A stretch of DNA of 64,000 nt. Source: Pomacea canaliculata (taxonomy: Eukaryota; Mollusca; Gastropoda; Architaenioglossa; Ampullariidae). The number at the start of each line of letters is the position of its first letter. Position 1 is the first letter of the stretch. The stretch lies in assembly GCF_003073045.1 (NCBI RefSeq), contig NC_037600.1, positions 14,713,188 through 14,777,187 on the forward strand, in the 5' to 3' direction. The notes beneath the pieces are model-generated. The model searched no databases. It had not been told where the DNA came from and saw only the letters and a list, made by a program, of their open reading frames with translations. Shown piece after piece: positions 47,878 through 60,200 of the stretch. Position numbers and translations under genes: made by a program.

Positions 47878-49611
47878 TATGTGGGTGTGAAGGACAGAGA
47901 GACACTTGTCATATCTCATGATGGTGCATAAATGCGATTTTCTTGAAAAGCAATGTTCAGCTACAGGTGCGGCATGTTCTTTGGGTGTTGAATGCAGTCC
48001 TGGATCTGCGCACCTGCACAGGATCAGGAGCTTGAGTCAAGTGTTAGTTCCTCCCAACCAGTATTTTGGGGCCTGGAATTATTCTGTTTTCGGTGTTGGG
48101 ATGACGCGGTCTTACTTGGTGTGATATGGTCATAGTTGGGACGACTTGACTCAGGCGATATAGTCATGGTGCAAAATGACCGCTAACCTTTTTTTACTAC
48201 TGTTGAAACTATCAACAGAAAGGACCAATTACATATTAAATCTCAGGAAACTGTGATTATTTGGTGTTGGTACAAATTAAAGCCCTGAAACAATTATACC
48301 CCGCTTCCAATCACTTTTTCTTCCTTGAGTGGTTTGGTAATTAGAGTGGAGAGGAAAGGGGTCAGACCCATCAAGATGGCCACTGTACTCAGCTGGTCAT
48401 GACTCTTCGAGCTTTGCCTACTCCCAAAGAATGAAAATGAGAGTTGGAAGTCCACCAACTTCTTATCTTAAATCTTGTTGTGACTTGCATTAGGTTATAG
48501 ACGCCAGAAGTCTAGATCTCAGAGGTAACTCTAGAGGTTTGGACCTTAAATACCACACATACAAACACAAACCCTGTGGTTCATTTTGAAAGAGAACTTT
48601 GAAGGTAGGCTAGGGTTCCAAATACACATCCAGTCTACAGCTTTTTAAGAAATTAATAGTAAATTTTTATAGATGGGTCAAGCCAAGGACTTTACCATCA
48701 GGTGGTGTCATCTTATTCAAGATTTACACTTGCTTGAAAGGTACCTGGACCTTAATATGAATACCATGCTTATGCCACAGAAGTAACATTTTTGACAAAG
48801 GGTGTAACAGAAAAGTCAACAAATAATATGCATGAGTCAAATAATTTACTTCATAACAATACAACAATTAATGATACATTGCTCTTTAACACTGAGCTCT
48901 AACTTCTATGTCATTTGATCTCCATGGCAAAGAAAACTGCATTTCATAACGCATCAGGTCACTGTTATGATATCTCACAAATATTCAGTTATGAATAGCA
49001 ACAAAGCAAAATGTCATACTTCAAATATATTATGCTACAGCTGCAATGCACTGTTGCTTCTGTTAAAAACAATTATCAGTTTGGAACATTTTGACATATT
49101 TTGAAGGGAAATATATCTCTATATATATATAGGTGACAAAAATTAGCTGCACATTTAACAGAACTACAAGTCCTCTTGTTAACCACTCTATAACCATTTA
49201 TACAGAACGAACCACACACCTTTCACAAAAATAATCTTTACCGTCAGATTCTGCGTCCTCATGTATGACAGTAAACTGCCCAAGTGATTCACCTATGTAC
49301 ATCTAAATGTATTCCATTTCTAAAAGTTTCCTTTTTCTGATCTCTCGTGCTTCTTAGAAAGAAATATAAAAAATATTTAATACTATTCTAAAACATGCCA
49401 TTATGTGAAAGCTGATAAAGGTCATCTATGTATAATACATTAATTTTACTTTTTTCCAAGTCTTTGTTATTAAAGAAATCAAACCCTACAAGTGTATTGT
49501 GTCATACTTCACTTACGGCTCAGTTTCATCATCTCAAAACAGTTTTTGAAACATAGCTACAAACAGCAGTGTTTTTTTGATTTTTGTTTTGAATACATGA
49601 TAATCAAAGTG
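47878..49611. other. 3' flank of ZDHHC12, nothing else seen
   Basis: No coding sequence or recognised repeat is supported. The part nearest 49611 is presumably the ZDHHC12 3' UTR. A (TA) run lies at 49119-49131. Confidence 0.5.
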
Positions 49612-52600
49612 TCAAGCAACAGAGCTGTTGATCTGAGCATGTTTAGTGTATACACCCTCCCACTTGCGACTATGGAATGAACACAAAAAGTAAAAAGTGT
49701 TCTTGCAGAGACCCTCATTAAAAGGGTTGTAATTCTCATCTAGGTATTTCAGGTAGGTGATCCGTTCTCGAGAGGCTGCTTCCCATGTTGTCAGCCCCCG
49801 CAGCATTAGGAAGGTGTGGAAGCTCAAGAGACCCACCACAATGAAGCCGCCTGCCACTTCAATCAAAATATTTATCATGAGTAGAATATTTGTCTTGATC
49901 CAGTCTCCCCACTGTGGTTGGTATTCAATCCCGTTCCTGTACAGAACAAAAAGCAAACAAGTGTAGATCAGGATAAAGTTTTCCTGAAGACTGGATGCAA
50001 ATGTAAGGGTTTAACTGAAATAAACACTGATATTTAACCAAACCGATCTATTCTGGCCTTGTGGTTAGTGCACTTGACTGTGGAGCAGAAGGACACTGAT
50101 TCAAAGCATGCAGGCGCTTATGGCTGGAAAACATGCTCTGCCCACTCAGCAGCTGTCCAGTAGGAAGTGAAGAGGGAATGTACAGGCAGATACTAAATAT
50201 GGATAGCCTAGTGCTTAAATCAATGGTGTTTGAACCTGTAGGTGTGCACACCAGCTGATACCCATATGACACAGCAGTCTTCCCACGGTTAACTCATGGC
50301 TATGTGATAGTTATCTGACCCTTGTGAAGGTTGGGGAATGTAAGGCAATGATGGAGAGGAGAAAATATTGGTCATAGGATACGTGAGGTTTCTAACACCC
50401 TCCAATAACCATGAAGTCCCTGGATTACCTTCATTTATTTTGCAATTAGACATAGTGAGCCACTGCCATTTACTGACCTTATAACCCCTTGCTGTGGAAC
50501 TCTTTTCTCTGATAGAAAATCTTCAAGTGCAAAACACAAAAAGATACTTTGTGCATCATCAAACCAAATACTTTGAAGAATTCCATGACATCAATGCTCA
50601 AAATTTACTTTCTTCAAAGGAAAGGACTAAAAAACTTTCACCACTACTGTTAAGTCACGGGGCAACTCACCAAGTCATGTATAATGTCCATGGTGTAAGT
50701 GCAGAGGTAGCCAAGAGGAAAAGCCAAAAGAACTTGTGGTTGCGCTCCCCTATGCACGCCTCCAGCCAAGGGCAATGATGGTCATATTTGCGGACACATT
50801 TTCCACAATCCTCACAGTGCTTGGTCCGCATTGGTTGCTGAGGAGACCAAAATCATTGCTCATTGCGTGAAGCAATAAAGATCTTAACTGATGGGCTAGT
50901 GGCAGTTTCAGTAGGGCCTTATTGTTTGCTGCTAACAGCTGAACTATTTCCAAATTTTTTCAAGACTCCAGAACTAGTGCTGTAGGGAGGGAACAGTTGC
51001 ATTCAAAAGCAGGGTAAATTCTCTATGGGGCTACGTATCTTGAAGTTAATTACTTCTTCACTGTCATCATCATTGAATTGAATCTGTACACCAGCACTCT
51101 AAAAAATATCAAAATAGAGGGGAAAATAACATAGGCCCCCACCAAATAATGGGATTATGGGATTAATCTATCATATAATCTGGAGATAAGCTACTACTAT
51201 AAATTTAGAAAAGTCATTTGTTTGCAAGTAGTTTATATTCTAGCACCATATATTTTTAGTGATTTTTCTTGTTATTGAGCCTATCCTTTCTTCATCAGGC
51301 ACTTTTATACAGATGCATGTGTGAAGGTTAGACATTTTGATTTCAAATTCACACCATACCTGAATTTCACAAAAGTCACACTGACGGTACTTAAAGTCTC
51401 CTTCAGATGTCTGAAACTTCAGCATAGTTGACCCTTCCTCATCTGAGTCTGCTGCCTCAGTACTGCTGGTGGCTGTGAGTTTGACAGGTCTCTGAAATCA
51501 TCAAAATTGACCCAGTTTTCATAATAAAAATAACCACTAGGTCTTTAGAATTGACCAAAAAGTAAAACTGGTATGACATATATGTACACAGATCAAACAA
51601 CTCCTTCTCCATCACTGTTTTTGTCACTGGAACTCCATGGACTTTTATTTATAGCTGATGGTATGCATTATTATTTCTGCGTTGTTTTGAGAATCCTGCA
51701 ACACGACCAACTTCAAGAGAGAGAGAGAAAGTGAAAAGTGAGAGAAAGTGTTTGTGTACCTGTGTGTGCTCATGTACATTAGTCTGTGTGCCTGTACATG
51801 GATTTGAAGGGGATAAATATGGATGCATATGAATTAAAATTAAGGCATATGATTATTTCCATTCAAGAAGACTATGAATGATTATTTTGTTGTTAAAAAA
51901 AGACTTAATTTATTGTCAGAATTAAAGAGTGCTGGAAGACTTAAGACCCTTATCCCGTAAGAAAAAAAAACTCAATTCATCATCTTCACCTGCATGGACT
52001 ACACTTTTACAGATCTCTTTACCCATACAAACCTGTAAACTCATATGTAATCCCAAAAAAATTGTGTAAATCTTTATCCAATGTTTAATAGCCAAAGACC
52101 AAACCCATGTAACATTTAGGCCTTAGCCACAATTCCTGTTAGTCTGGTGATTTCCTATGATTATTACAGGAAATCTGTAAAGGTAAACAGATCAAGTTTT
52201 AGGCTGTTAAAAAATCTTTGACCACCACCACCATGCCATCTTTGACTATGTGCTTAAATTACAACAAAAAAACAGATTACAGACATCCTGGGGATTTCTA
52301 TTGTTCTTACCTTCTTCACCACTGGCAGGTAACCTGGGTCAACAAAACAAGCTGCATAGTACATGCTGAGAGAAAAGGCCAGCAGTGCTACATACAGTAT
52401 GCCCACAACCAGGTTTTCTCCATGCAGCAATGCATGTGCCAGAACTGCACAAAAAAAACAACCCAAAGACGATCATGCGGCACACAATATGAGTGCATCT
52501 ACATGCTTCTTGCTAACCTAAAGCTGTTCTGTTAAACGTCTAGTGGGATTGGTAAAGCTCAGTGCAAGACACCATTTTCACAAATCTGGGGATTACCTCC

Positions 52601-54017
52601 CTTCTCTTCTACAAACATCACCACAGACAAAGACATCATTCATGGCTACATTTACACTGTATTCAGCCTGTAGGAGAAGTGAGATACATTAATTAATAAG
52701 GCATGTCAGTGTCAGTGTACAAATATGACAAACTTATTTATGTGCATGGTGATATGTTTGTAGGTGTGAATCAAGAATGGAGGTGGAGTATTCACAGGTT
52801 TTGAGAAATAATAACTTGTGATAAGCTTTACCCAGCCAGAAGAACACAAATCTGGCATTTTGTACCCCACAGATCATCAAAATTCCACTGACTTAAAGGT
52901 CTACATGGCAGAGAAATATAGGCTGAATACAGTTCTAGATATGTTTTACCAAAATAAGAAACGCCATTCCTTCTTGAAATATAACCTACAAACATCATGC
53001 TCAAGAAGTAAAATGTGGTATAAACATGATATCTGGAAAGTATGGAGATACACTATAATTAGCATATGGTCTTAAGTCTCTCAATCACTGGTTAGTCTTG
53101 ACAACATCTTGCACACTCCTGTTTTTCAGGATTTTTTATCTCATTCTTTGCAAGATGATGTTTGAAGGTCTGTGACTCAAGAACAGATCGAAAGGGTTTA
53201 TTCACTGCAATTTGGGAAAATTGTTACAGTTAATTCAGTGAAGAACATCTGAAAAATGTGCAATCTGGTAGACCTTTAAGCTTTAACATGCACAGCAGCT
53301 GTTGTCACTCATTTTAGTAAACAGTCAAACATAACAACAAACCTACATGATATATGGCAAAGTCGTCTGGTCCTCCAAAGCCTCTTAGTGAAAATTAAGT
53401 ATATCTAGTACATGCGCAAACCTATCAACAACATATGGCTCTGTTGAGTATCAGATTATCAGGTCTAACCCCTTGATGTGCTGTTATCAAGAAAACATAA
53501 TTAGCAACACTAGGGTATCAAATAATAGACGACTTAAGTACTTACAAGTGTGCATTTGTGAGAAAGTGTGTGTGTTGCAAAAAGAGCGGTAAGAAAATAT
53601 ATATTAATCTTCAAAACTTCATTCATTAAAATGCTTTTTATTTTCAAGTGTGCCTAAAAAACGAATGCTACCATAATTTGTTAACAATAATGCAAAGCAT
53701 TGTCACAACTATATATTTTAAATAAGTACGTGTTGCTTCGATCCGTCTGCATAAAGGAACTATATATACGCATATAGCATGACAATGGGTATAGTGCACA
53801 AGCACTCGATCGAGCGATCCTGAGAATTAAAGAAAGACAAGGGTAGAAAAGAGAGTATGGGAAGACAAAATGAACAAAGCTAGCTAGGGATAGTCTTTGT
53901 TGTAGTCTTACTTGTATCCTTAGATAAAAGCGACGCTGGAACGCCTAAGCACAGCACAGTGTGCGTAAGACGAACAAAGAGCTTCGCCCCACACCGATGA
54001 TACGGTGGACACTTCAT
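49612..54017 (-). CDS. ZDHHC12: palmitoyltransferase ZDHHC12, five exons, 287 aa
   Basis: Coding exons (minus): 54017-53912, 52444-52311, 51491-51360, 50837-50671, 49936-49612; all in phase. DHHC enzymes attach palmitate to cytosolic cysteines of membrane proteins, with ZDHHC12 placed at Golgi/ER membranes. Four membrane segments are expected; the second is clear (LVVGILYVALLAFSLSMYYA), followed by CFVDPGYLP. The Cys-rich domain ends MRTKHCEDCGKCVRKYDHHC with the catalytic DHHC at 143-146 and PW after it. TTWE at 229-232 and NPFNEG at 250-255 are the TTxE and PaCCT motifs. Exon 1 (VRLTHTVLCLGVPASLLSKD) matches human VRTGHTVLTWG through LHDTE, which fixes the start. Length is close to human (267); an acidic insert TEAADSDEEGS lies before the Cys-rich domain. 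Confidence 0.92.
50045..50345 (+). mobile_element. tRNA-derived SINE in ZDHHC12 intron 4 / downstream part
   Basis: TGGCCTTGTGGTTAGTGCAC is a typical SINE A-box region and GATTCAAAGC a degenerate B box. The body ends near 50345. It lies between exons 5 and 4, antisense to the gene. Confidence 0.55.
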
Positions 54018-54314
54018 GCTTCGTGTCCTGTCGATGTAACTTAGTGTTAGTAAACTACCACTGACCAATTATGAATCAATATCAACAAAACTGATTAGTA
54101 TCGCTTTCTTAGCATGAAATCCTCAGGAGTTGAAAGTCACATTACTTGCTCACACATAATGTTCAAATAGTCATAAATAATTACATTCAAAGAATAAGTG
54201 ACAGTCAAATATGGAAAAAAAGTAAAAAAAAATTCTGATACAGCAATTTAACTGCCAGAGACTCACTTGCTTTACAGACACGGCTGGCAAACCAGGCTGG
54301 TCTGTGGGCAAAGA

Positions 54315-54330
54315 CGGGCGGCCATTTTGT
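54315..54330 (-). promoter_or_regulatory. YY1-like site, probable ZDHHC12 promoter
   Basis: ACAAAATGGCCGCC on the minus strand, about 300 bases before the start codon, in the only locally GC-rich patch upstream of exon 1. Confidence 0.35.
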
Positions 54331-55414
54331 ATTTGTGAGGGCGTTAAGAAGGAATAGCAGACGACTTTTTCATTATAATACTATAGTTGTTTCCCTTGGC
54401 ACGAGTGATTGCATAGACGTGGAGCTTCACCCCACCTCTGCTACCCCATTCATCTCTTTTCCCCCATTGTCAGCAACTGCTACAACGTTGATCAAACACA
54501 AAATAGGTATACTAAGTTGTGTTGATATTTTTCAATTACCTGCAATAAATCAAACACGTTGTGTGTTTTGTTTTTTTTTTAATTTGTGAAGTACACCATT
54601 GTGTCTGGGGGAAAAGGGGTGTGGTCGTTTGTTTGCCAAGTGTAACCGAATTTAAGTCCCCAGTTTTTCGAAGTTTAAGCTTGAATTGCCTTATTCTATT
54701 AATAAGTCATGTCCAAAGTATACTTTGTGATTAAAAAGTTACCTTTATGTAATATGTCGATAAAAGTAATCCTTAATTATATTGCGTTGCTGACAGTTTT
54801 GCTGTTGTAAAGCATCAAAGACAACAGAAAGAACTCAAAAATTAGAAATACGAGAGGCAAACGGGGTTATTTAACAGGGTCTAGATAAATTTACCAATGA
54901 ATGAGAAATCTACCATCACACCTTCCCCGTTTCCGCTCCGATCGTAAAAAGACTATATATTGTTGTCACCTATAGGAGTGCAGCACTCCGCACTTTATTA
55001 TCATTTCAGATTGAATTAATTCGTTCTGAAAGTAAACCAGTAATAAAGATGTGCAGTGTCAAAGAGCCGAAACTGCCGATGGCAATGCCATTTTAATTCT
55101 AAGAGCAGACGAACAATGTTAACATATGGTTCAGGGAAACACCACGTGATGCCGAGGGCTTAATAAGTCACGATCGCCGTCCATTTTAAAGGACCAGTGA
55201 TGTGCAATGTTTCCTTCTAATGATTGTCTACATCTCAGTGCAAGACATATTTTCCCAAGCTTGGTAAATATCTCTCCACCCTTCGAGGTACACGTCTACA
55301 AACACATGATTCAACATCACAGATGCCATGATATATATATATTGCATGGATATCTAAATATTGTGAATCAAGTCGGTCTTTCATCACTTGACCGGCACCT
55401 GTCGTTGGAGCGGG
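54331..55414. other. intergenic between ZDHHC12 and ABL, nothing supported
   Basis: AT-rich, with no protein-like frame or recognised repeat before the LINE relic. Confidence 0.45.
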
Positions 55415-56260
55415 TGGGAGGGGGGGACGGGGGTACATGGACAGACAGGGCAGCTAAGAAGGCCCGCCATTCTTGCCTGTTTTGGTGACAGTCAGCAGGT
55501 CCTATAAAGGACTTAGAGTCCAGTCTTTGACGTTCGTAAGCCAGGTCTTCGATCTTCTGACCACCGCGTGGCGTCGACCACATATATATATACCTCCAAC
55601 GTACGAAGAACATTCTTCGACAAGGGTGTCGTGCTGTGTTCCATGCCCATTCTAGACCAGCTTACGTCGCTTGACTGTTGCAAGTAGAGGTTCCTGGTGT
55701 CCTACGAGTGTAGCAACCGAGATCCGATCGAGCAGTTTCCTCAGGCACTTAATTGTTCTCGAGTGCCTGGGTTCTCCTTATCGGCAAGCAGAGTCCATGT
55801 TTCACATATGTAAAACAGGATCGGTACTTCAGGGGACTTGTTTATATTATACTTTGCAGTAAACCTTATTGGATATTATACTTATGGCAGCGCAGGACCA
55901 TGTCCAACCTAGCCATTGCCTCTGTTGCTGTTGCGATCCTGTCGGATATCTGTCGTGAGCTGCACAGCCTGCACTTCTTGGAGAAGGTGACTCCCAAATA
56001 CTTTAAGCTGCTTACCTCTTTGAGTGCACCCCATTAAAGTAGATTTCCGCCTTGCCATTGTTAATGGTCATGACTTTGCTGTTATCAGTGCTGGCCTTAG
56101 ATTCCATATGCGTTCGAACTGTCTGTCGGCCTGCCAGTAAGATCTTGCAGTTTGTCAGTACTTGCGAACATATATGTATGTCGTCTGCAAAGTGTATAGG
56201 TTGCATATCGGTTACGCAGATGGAGGGGACTCAGCCAATATGAGAGCTAGGAACTTATGT
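55415..56260 (-). mobile_element. decayed LINE, reverse transcriptase region
   Basis: Minus-strand frames include the RT active-site block QPIHFADDIHICSQVL, then NSKVMTINNGKAEIYFNG, and downstream WRAFLAALSVHVPPSP. FADD is the catalytic motif of non-LTR reverse transcriptase. Several frame breaks show long decay. The 3' end faces ZDHHC12. Confidence 0.75.
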
Positions 56261-56285
56261 TTATAAGGCCTATCCCAGGACCAGC

Positions 56286-56612
56286 ATGAGCGCAGATGTG
56301 TACAAACGTGACGCCACAATTTTGTCGTCGTCAGTCCTATATGTGTACATGATCGCCGGGGGTAACCGAACACCCTTTACAAAATCCCTGTGTGAAAGAG
56401 GGAGCCCTAAGGGTCTGTCGACAATTATCTTTAGTCGAGATCTGTTAAAAAGTGCAGAGGAAATTATTTCTCAAAGTTTAAAAGGAAAACCCAATCGCGA
56501 TGTGTTTGTTCGACATTTCGTAATATCTTCCGTTGTATCGCGCTGTACCCTACAGAATGTTATAGGTGCATTGGAACTGGATCCACAACTTCGTAGATGG
56601 GACAACATTTAG
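56286..56612 (+). CDS. unrecognised 108-residue ORF upstream of ABL
   Basis: ATG to TAG frame with balanced composition and helix-like pattern: YMIAGGNRTPFTKSLCERGS, STIIFSRDLLKSAEEIISQS, RDVFVRHFVISSVVSRCTLQ, and ending ELDPQLRRWDNI. It has no signal peptide or membrane segment. It begins 26 bases beyond the LINE relic on the opposite strand. I cannot name a family; it may be a real short gene, an exon, or a remnant. Confidence 0.3.
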   Translation: MSADVYKRDATILSSSVLYVYMIAGGNRTPFTKSLCERGSPKGLSTIIFSRDLLKSAEEIISQSLKGKPNRDVFVRHFVISSVVSRCTLQNVIGALELDPQLRRWDNI

Positions 56613-56864
56613 TAATCGTCTTGTGAGCATTAATAACGTGTAACCACCCATGCATCTACCCGCCTGCCCCGCCCCCACCTCCAAACATATACACTGAACC
56701 CAAGAGCGCTCTACATAGCATGACAAAGAATATAATAAATCGGCCTTAAAATAATTCTGTAATAGTAGGTAAACTATCCCAACTAGTATATATAATATTT
56801 ATAGAATGATGTAATGTAAATTACTAATCTCAGATTGAACGAGTAAGAATTGTAAAAATATTAG

Positions 56865-56960
56865 TGACGTCACACATGTAAGGCGAGGTGAAAGGTCAGC
56901 CAGTGTGGTCCCTGCCTCATTTTCACTTCGCTATTTCTAAGCAAGATGGCGGCGGCCGAT
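56865..56960 (+). promoter_or_regulatory. probable ABL promoter: CRE and YY1 sites
   Basis: GTGACGTCAC (full CRE) at 56864-56873 and AAGATGGCGGCGGCC at 56943-56957, 190-290 bases before the ABL start codon. A YY1 site of this form usually sits just downstream of transcription start. Confidence 0.5.
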
Positions 56961-57149
56961 TGATGAAGGAAGTTGGACGTACTGACATAATTTGATTCTC
57001 AAATCTGCTTTATGTTTGACACTGGATGGATTATTTAGTGGACTGAGATACAAATAACAATGTTAGGGATGTAGGACGATGGTTTCATCTTTAGTTTACA
57101 CGGCAGTTAGGTAGTTGTTAATGTTTGTTCGGAGGTGTCGGGAAAAGCA

Positions 57150-57255
57150 ATGGGTGCACAGCAGGCCAAGGAGCCTCGGCCAAGTTCCAGCAAAAGCAAG
57201 GGAAAAACAAAAGAACCACGGGTGTCACAAGGAAATATATTCACAGAGCATTCAG
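57150..57255 (+). CDS. ABL1: ABL tyrosine kinase, first coding exon (myristoylated form)
   Basis: The exon encodes 35 residues: MGAQQAKEPRPSSSKSKGK, then TKEPRVSQGNIFTEHS, and ends in phase 1 at G|GTAAGT. Gly2 with the following residues forms an N-myristoylation signal, which in ABL docks into the kinase domain and holds it inactive. MGAQQ-K and NIFTEH match insect Abl (MGAQQGK ... NIFTEHNEALLQ), and NVFVEHEA is the vertebrate exon 1b equivalent. The SH3-SH2-kinase exons lie beyond the window. The Lys/Ser-rich cap is short compared with insects. It is a single invertebrate ABL, pro-orthologue of ABL1 and ABL2. Confidence 0.88.
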
Positions 57256-60200
57256 GTAAGTTTCTTGTACAACTCACTGAGATCCTTCGTTGGCGTGAGT
57301 CTTTGCCTTTTGTCAGTGTGCACGATTTTACCTACGTTTTCGAAGAGAGAGCATTTCGTCGATACTTGTGCATGCTGCCTTTGGTCACCGATTCCCTTTA
57401 GAGAGCATGTCATTGTCACCTTCTTTAGAATGATTCACCCGAGGTCGAGAGATGGAGAAGGATGGATGAGAAAGGGGAGAGAAGGGTAAGGGTTTAGTCT
57501 CAAGCATATCGTCGTCTGGAGACATTCGAAATCCAGCGGAGGAGGGTTGAGTCTAGCCTTCTATTCAGACGAGCGAACATAACCGAACTGACAGATGAGC
57601 CATGGCATGATGGATTTGTAATAATTGAGGATGGTTAGTCACTCCCTGGGCTCAGCCCGTGCCACTGCAGGAATGAGCAGATTATGCAAAAAAGCCAATA
57701 TTTATTGTGCAGTTTGTGTAGGTTTTTACACAAAAAATGTATAAGCCCAAACAGTATTTGTTCACAGACATTTTTCATTGTTGAAAAACTTTATTGTAAT
57801 ATAGTCTCTTTAGTGTAAAATCCATGAAACATTAGCTGTCAATGAAGATGTTAGTTATAGATTTAATTGTTATATTTTACATAATATTGATCAATGATTA
57901 AAAGATTTTTTTGCTACAGTGCATACATTACTGCTATGTTATGAGAAATAGCACTTCATAATTTTTACTATATTGGATACAAAGTAGCTATTTAAAACAG
58001 CACTACAGTGGCTAGTGTAGGCAGGTACAAAGTTTATCCATGCAGACAACTTCCTTGTTGAGAGGTTAAACTTACTGGTTGGACAAATTACACTTATCTG
58101 ACATTGTCACAGAAAGTGGAAGTCGAAATGGCATCTAGACGGATGTATTGAAAAATGTGATGGAAATTGTGTGAGATGAAGAGAGTAGCTAGCTATTTTC
58201 AAAAGTTGATGAAGAGTCAAAACTTGAATATTACTTGCAAAGTCAGAAAGTATCATCTACTATCATCATATTTTAGGTATAAAATTACTCATCTCACAGA
58301 AAGTTGGACACCAAATGTCATCTAGGCAGTTATCAAAACAGCATTAAAAATACTTGAGAGAATAGCAAACACTTAGCAATTTGAATACTTGATGCAAAAT
58401 CAGAACTTTATAAATTGCTTACATAGAAAGTTATAAAGATTTAACATCTAGATCCAACTGTGGTAATAAGTGGTTCCAAATATGTTTACCCATAAAAACA
58501 TTTTTTAGCTCAAGTATTAACAGGAAAGTTTAAAAACAGAACTAGTAACCTTGGCAAGCAAACTGTTCTCTACAATGATTCAAATTTGTTCTTATCATCA
58601 TTATCATCATTATCAGAACTAGATGAAGCTTAATAATAATGTTTTAATCATTTTGAGTTCTTATTTGTGATTTTAAACATACATTTTTAATTGTACAGGT
58701 AAAGACTACAGTAATCTATGACTGTCCTCCCTTTCTATATGTACACTAAACACACAGTCCTGAATGCCTGAGATAAGGAACAGAGCAACAACACACACAT
58801 CCATCTGTCATGTACACATGTATATTAATTTACACTTAATAGTATTATGGCCTGTAAGTATAAATGGACAGTCCAAAATGTGGAATTAGTGTGCAAAATC
58901 TTATAATGATATTATGGGGCAGAAAATGCAGCAGGATAGAGTTGGTCAGAGTTGTTAACTTGGCAGATCTTAGCAACAGAAAAGGTGGGGGGATTCCCAT
59001 CATGCTGTTTATAGTCACATAGTTAAATGTTTTTTGGAAGTCATCGTCTACAATTCTTATGTGGAGTGCAAGTCAGCATTAACATCCGATTTTGTGTATT
59101 CGATGGTCATATGGTCCAAGCTATTTGTGGTTAAAATTAATGGTGGGTGTGATGGGGTTATGAGCATTGAAACAGTGGGTGCATATTTTTTTTGGGGGGG
59201 GGGGTTGCCCCATTCTGTATGTCTTCACAGTTGTGATCAGAAGACTGTTGACTTTTATGAGTTTTACTATGTCTGCCATATTATCTATGTTTTATCCAGT
59301 TTTATACAATGACTGAAATGTTTTTAGCTGACTTATTTCGAAGGCTGCAAATCATATTTTATACAACACGACATTGAACTACAGTACACCTGATAGGGCC
59401 ACTGCTAAGTTATATGTCCTCCACTCAGATGGCGAGGGCTTGTTCACTGTTGCCCAGTTTTGTTGATGCTTTTTCAGGTGATTAGGTGTAGGTTTGTTCC
59501 TCCCACTGAATGCCTAGCCTGTCTCACATTTGAGCCCATTAATCTGACATTTCCATCTGCAAACCGGCTATCCATAAATAGGGTACACAACTGCTATGTG
59601 CCTAATTTGCTGACATTATCTGTAAACTCAAGCACTGCCATTTTACAGACAAGGTTGTTGAAAAATAGAAGTTTGGAGTTTTGGTTGCTGTCTTTGTAGA
59701 TAAATAACTGCACAGAATGAGTTGATTTATCTGTCTTGAATCACCAACAGCAGAGTAGACAGAATAGACTTAGACCGTAATCTCTGAAACCAGAAAGTTT
59801 CAAAGTGCAAATTAATAAAACTGTGAGGCAATTAAACCCTGCTTTTATTGTTAGAGAGAAGTATATATTTGCTCTCTAATCTTGTAAATTTCATCATATT
59901 TTGATAACCTTTTAGATTTACAGTGTCTGTGTGAAACACAGATTTTAGCTGGCAATAAAAGCAATATTAAATGGAAATTTTAGGACATGCGTTATCTTGG
60001 GTCAGCAGTCTTTTCATACTTTTTAATACTCTTGTCATGGTTATTACATTGATGAAGTACTAAAATGAAAAAGTAATGTATTTATTATCTTTGTGAAGTT
60101 TTTATTTGCCTTTTCTGTACTTTGGACATATGGTATTTTTATTCTTTCTTTTCTCTCTCTCATTATTCTAGCATGATTCTCCTTGCCCACATCCATATTG

